A stretch of 64,000 nt of DNA from Vibrio sp. RE88 (lineage in GTDB: Bacteria > Pseudomonadota > Gammaproteobacteria > Enterobacterales > Vibrionaceae), in contig NZ_VTYQ01000002.1 of NCBI RefSeq assembly GCF_013113835.1, positions 124,001 to 188,000 on the forward strand. The letters run 5' to 3'. This document shows positions 62,041 through 64,000 of the stretch, piece by piece; position 1 is the first letter of the stretch, and each line of letters starts with the position of its first letter. The notes beneath the pieces were generated by a model. That model worked only from the letters and a program-made list of their open reading frames with translations. It did not search any database and was not told the origin of the DNA. The position numbers and the translations under genes are program-made.

Positions 62041-63072
62041 CTACAAGTGAGTGAGTGGGTTATGAGTAATCGCTTCTGATAGGTGATCGGGGGCGAAGTG
62101 AGCGTAGCGCATGGTCATACTAATATCTGCATGGCCAAGGATGTCTCGCAGTACCAGAATATTACCGCCGTTCATCATAAAGTGACTGGCGAATGAATGG
62201 CGAAGAACGTGCGAAGCTTGGCCAGAGGGCAGGGTAATACCGAGTTTGTTCTTAAGGATGTAGCAAAAGGGTGTGTAGCACTCTTCGAATAACTTACCTG
62301 AGGTTGGTTTATAGATCTCATGAAAAAGCTCTTCAGAGATGGGTACAGAGCGATTCTTCTTAGTTTTAGTGTTGGTATAGGTGACTTTGTATTTGCTGAG
62401 CTGAGAGCCTTTCAGTTGCGCAGCCTCATTCCAACGCGCACCAGTGGCAAGGCAAAGCTTAACTATCTTGAGCATATCCTCTCTAGTGTGCAGAGCGACT
62501 AATTCCAATAGAAGGGAAATTTGCTCTTTATGTAAGAAAGCCATGCTGCGCTCGTGATCTTTAAAAGGCTTAACATCCTCAATTGGATTTGGGAGCTTCC
62601 ATTCTCCCAGTTCTTTCAGCTTACTGAAAACAGCTTTAAAGCGAGCTAGCTCAGAATTAAGCGTAGCGATGCTCGGCGCACCTTTTTGCCATCGTTCATC
62701 CACAAAGCTAATTTGCCCATGCATGCGCTGACTGCGAAAGTCTGAATACAACCTAGCGTTTAGAAGGCTAGCTAGTGGGTTACCCATAGCATCACACATC
62801 TTTTGTAGTTTGCTACAAACAACAGCTCCGTTAGCGAGCGTTGCGCCATAGCGCGTATACCAAATGTCTATAAGTTCAGATAACCTTCTGTGATCGGGTT
62901 TGTCTCCCGCCCACGGTTTGTCTTCAATCTCTCGCATAACAAAGCGTTCGTAGGCTGAAGCCTCACCTTTTGTCGCGAATCGCTTTCTTACTCGCTTTCC
63001 AGAGCGGCCATTTGGGTAGCACTCACATAGCCATGGTTTTTTTGAGCCATCTTTTAGGTTTCGAATAGACAT
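62041..63072 (-). CDS. int: Tyrosine recombinase / P2-type phage integrase
   Basis: 343-residue site-specific recombinase. An N-terminal arm-binding domain (MSIRNLKDGSKKPWLCECYPNGRSGKRVRKRF) and a SAM-like core-binding domain (about 60-165) precede the catalytic domain. Active-site residues are Arg in LATGARWNEAAQL, Lys in TKTKKNRSVPI, HVLRHSF (His-x-x-Arg), the His in LGHADI and the nucleophile Tyr in MTMRYAHFAPDHL. This is the P2 Int architecture. The gene reads toward the attachment repeats and guaC. A LexA-like box lies 17 bases upstream of its start. Confidence 0.94.
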   Translation of the reverse strand: MSIRNLKDGSKKPWLCECYPNGRSGKRVRKRFATKGEASAYERFVMREIEDKPWAGDKPDHRRLSELIDIWYTRYGATLANGAVVCSKLQKMCDAMGNPLASLLNARLYSDFRSQRMHGQISFVDERWQKGAPSIATLNSELARFKAVFSKLKELGEWKLPNPIEDVKPFKDHERSMAFLHKEQISLLLELVALHTREDMLKIVKLCLATGARWNEAAQLKGSQLSKYKVTYTNTKTKKNRSVPISEELFHEIYKPTSGKLFEECYTPFCYILKNKLGITLPSGQASHVLRHSFASHFMMNGGNILVLRDILGHADISMTMRYAHFAPDHLSEAITHNPLTHL

Positions 63073-63088
63073 AGGTAAAATACACCAA

Positions 63089-63106
63089 TACTGTATTTTT
63101 ATACAG
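63089..63106. promoter_or_regulatory. LexA (SOS) box upstream of the integrase
   Basis: TACTGTATTTTTATACAG contains CTGT-N8-ACAG, the LexA consensus core, with an AT-only centre. It starts 17 bases upstream of the integrase ATG. Position and quality suggest that integrase expression is repressed by LexA and induced by DNA damage. Confidence 0.7.
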
Positions 63107-63140
63107 GTTAATGGGTGGTGCTATTGGAGGCAATGTTTGA

Positions 63141-63230
63141 ATGTTGAAAAACGAACATGTGGGAAGTGTAGCGCTTAAGGTCGGACGTTGGTTGCAAGGA
63201 TGCTGGAAGCGAAATCGCAAACTGCGCTAG
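63141..63230 (+). CDS. Possible 29-residue basic peptide in the element
   Basis: ATG at 63141 opens a 29-codon frame (MLKNEHVGSVALKVGRWLQG, then a basic tail rich in Arg and Lys) ending at TAG 63230. GGAGG lies about 12 bases upstream, which is long. An 8-bp inverted repeat ACTGCGCT / AGCGCAGT (63221-63245) spans its end. It lies opposite to the integrase, where prophages keep small regulatory genes. Coding is doubtful. Confidence 0.25.
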   Translation: MLKNEHVGSVALKVGRWLQGCWKRNRKLR

Positions 63231-63271
63231 GGTGTTAAGCGCAGTCAAAGCGTATTGAGAACCAGACCAAT

Positions 63272-63514
63272 CTAGACCTCCATTCTGAAGGTAATAACAT
63301 AGTAAATGTTGGTCTCAGCCTTTTGACCTCTCAAGGCAGCAAAACATCCAGGCTGGAGTTCTACACCAATCCTGTCGATGCGGTGGAACTCCCATCCATC
63401 CTCGGCGTACTCGTTGACAACATTCTCTAAGTAAACAGCCGCTTCGCTTCCTGTGTGATTTTTCATGTCTACAGAAATGTTGGGTAGAACTTGCACCATT
63501 TTATATTTGAACAT
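63272..63514 (-). CDS. DUF4177 domain-containing protein
   Basis: 80-residue protein with the DUF4177 pattern: MFKYKMVQVLPNISV at the start, a helix ending LENVVNEYAEDGWEFHRIDRIG, and a final beta strand IYYVITFRMEV. The family consists of small single-domain proteins common in mobile elements and of unknown function. It is 199 bases upstream of the integrase on the same strand and part of the integrated element. Confidence 0.75.
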   Translation of the reverse strand: MFKYKMVQVLPNISVDMKNHTGSEAAVYLENVVNEYAEDGWEFHRIDRIGVELQPGCFAALRGQKAETNIYYVITFRMEV

Positions 63515-63775
63515 ATAGAAATTCTTATGTGGTAGAACTCATTAGAAGCCTTTTTAGGATGTTTAATGTGTTCTACCACAATGGGATTTCTCATCTAGGA
63601 TATCACCTAATTAATCAATTAGTTATTTAACTAATGCCACATTGTATAAGGAAGAGTGTGATTTTTGAGGAAGGGGGGAAGTCTTTGACTTGTGGAAAGC
63701 CTACTCCTTGAAGCCTGAAGTGTGTCCCTTTAAGCTTATAAAATTCATTTGCTCAAACAATCCATGAGCAAGAAA

Positions 63776-63800
63776 AAGCGGTCTATTTTAAGACCGCTTG
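63776..63800 (-). terminator. Terminator of the gene at the window edge
   Basis: On the minus strand GCGGTCT / AGACCGC pair around a 6-nt loop and are followed by five T residues, just downstream of the stop codon at 63805. The 260 bases between it and the DUF4177 gene hold TTAGTT-ATTT-AACTAA (63618-63633) but no coding frame I can support. Confidence 0.75.
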
Positions 63801-63804
63801 TGTA

Positions 63805-63999
63805 CTAGATTGCGATTTTTCCGAACCAAGGGAAGCGAGCATGGTATTCAATGAAGTTCTTCAATAAAATATCATTCTCGACGACATCATTAGAAATTTG
63901 ATAGCCTAAGCAGCTTTTTATTGCGTGTAGGTCACCTTGTGGCAACAATCGCTCTAACTCGACCCGTTCCCTAACTGATAGTGAGGGAAGAGATATGTC
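63805..63999 (-). CDS. Hypothetical protein, C-terminal fragment
   Basis: A 64-codon open frame enters from the right edge of the window and ends at TAG (63807-63805). It includes LSVRERVELERLLPQGDLHA, IKSCLGYQISNDVVENDILL and KNFIEYHARFPWFGKIAI at the C-terminus. A terminator follows immediately. I do not recognise the family, and the N-terminal part is missing. It belongs to the integrated element. Confidence 0.55.
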   Translation of the reverse strand, partial: DISLPSLSVRERVELERLLPQGDLHAIKSCLGYQISNDVVENDILLKNFIEYHARFPWFGKIAI

Positions 64000-64000
64000 G

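Larger units (their letters stand above)
61978..64000. mobile_element. Left end of an integrated phage-like element
   Basis: From just after the guaC terminator to the window edge. It contains 9-base direct repeats, a P2-type integrase reading back toward guaC, a LexA box before the integrase, a DUF4177 gene and an unfinished gene, with wider non-coding gaps than the rest of the window. The order attachment region - integrase - regulatory region is that of P2-like prophages. The far end is outside the window, so the size and contents are unknown. Confidence 0.65.

Noticed and set aside
1..64000. CRISPR array or insertion sequences
   Set aside because: No regularly spaced direct repeats, Cas-like proteins or transposases were seen; the only mobile element signal is the integrase at the right end.

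Overview
The window is chromosomal DNA of a Vibrio (Vibrionaceae), probably chromosome 1. The evidence is the thrS-infC-rpmI-rplT block, a LuxT-type TetR regulator, an Aer-type energy-taxis receptor, a stressosome operon and the moderate GC content. Species cannot be resolved by reading. No rRNA, tRNA or CRISPR array was recognised.

Layout. 1-3.6 kb: tail of a chemoreceptor, then the translation operon thrS-infC-rpmI-rplT with a hairpin leader. 3.8-9.2 kb: lhgO, small lipoproteins, a TSUP exporter, an HD-GYP protein and a small membrane protein. 9.2-14.1 kb: an ExaC-type aldehyde dehydrogenase divergent from its likely sigma-54 activator AcoR, then VOC, LsrG-like and YtoQ proteins. 14.1-18.1 kb: a 45-residue protein and the zwf-pgl-gnd operon. 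18.5-21.4 kb: a 958-residue membrane HD-GYP sensor. 21.5-23.2 kb: SRPBCC protein, YcdX phosphatase and cytochrome b562. 23.2-28.2 kb: the hexose-phosphate system uhpC, uhpB, uhpA and uhpT. 28.5-30.5 kb: DUF2946 and PepSY membrane proteins. 30.5-33.9 kb: pyrC and a MOSC/ferredoxin-reductase fusion. 34-38.7 kb: regulators (LuxR solo, GlpR, a diguanylate cyclase, an AraC protein) and an EamA transporter. 38.7-48.9 kb: M14 peptidase, YedI, FrnE-like protein, alpha-amylase, chemoreceptor, acyltransferase, a 20-residue-repeat secreted protein, YfcZ and LuxT. 48.9-50.5 kb: Aer.

50.7-57.3 kb is the most notable locus, a tightly packed stressosome operon: heme-globin RsbR, RsbS, RsbT kinase, RsbX phosphatase, a 1057-residue hybrid histidine kinase and an HD-GYP response regulator. 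Its architecture suggests oxygen or gas sensing converted, through a phosphorelay, into c-di-GMP hydrolysis. RsbS appears to carry Arg at the position of the usual phosphoserine. A CheY-CheC fusion and a PAS protein follow. Then come a stand-alone nnr gene and guaC with an odd leader of two hairpins sharing one apical sequence.

From about 61.98 kb the window enters an integrated element: three GTGGCGACA repeats, a P2-type integrase behind a near-consensus LexA box, a DUF4177 protein and a truncated gene.

Other signals worth following are an orphan lux-box-like palindrome beside the LuxR solo with no luxI, a thrS leader hairpin whose 7-nt loop has a tRNA-Thr-like anticodon, and an SD-occluding hairpin before a diguanylate cyclase.
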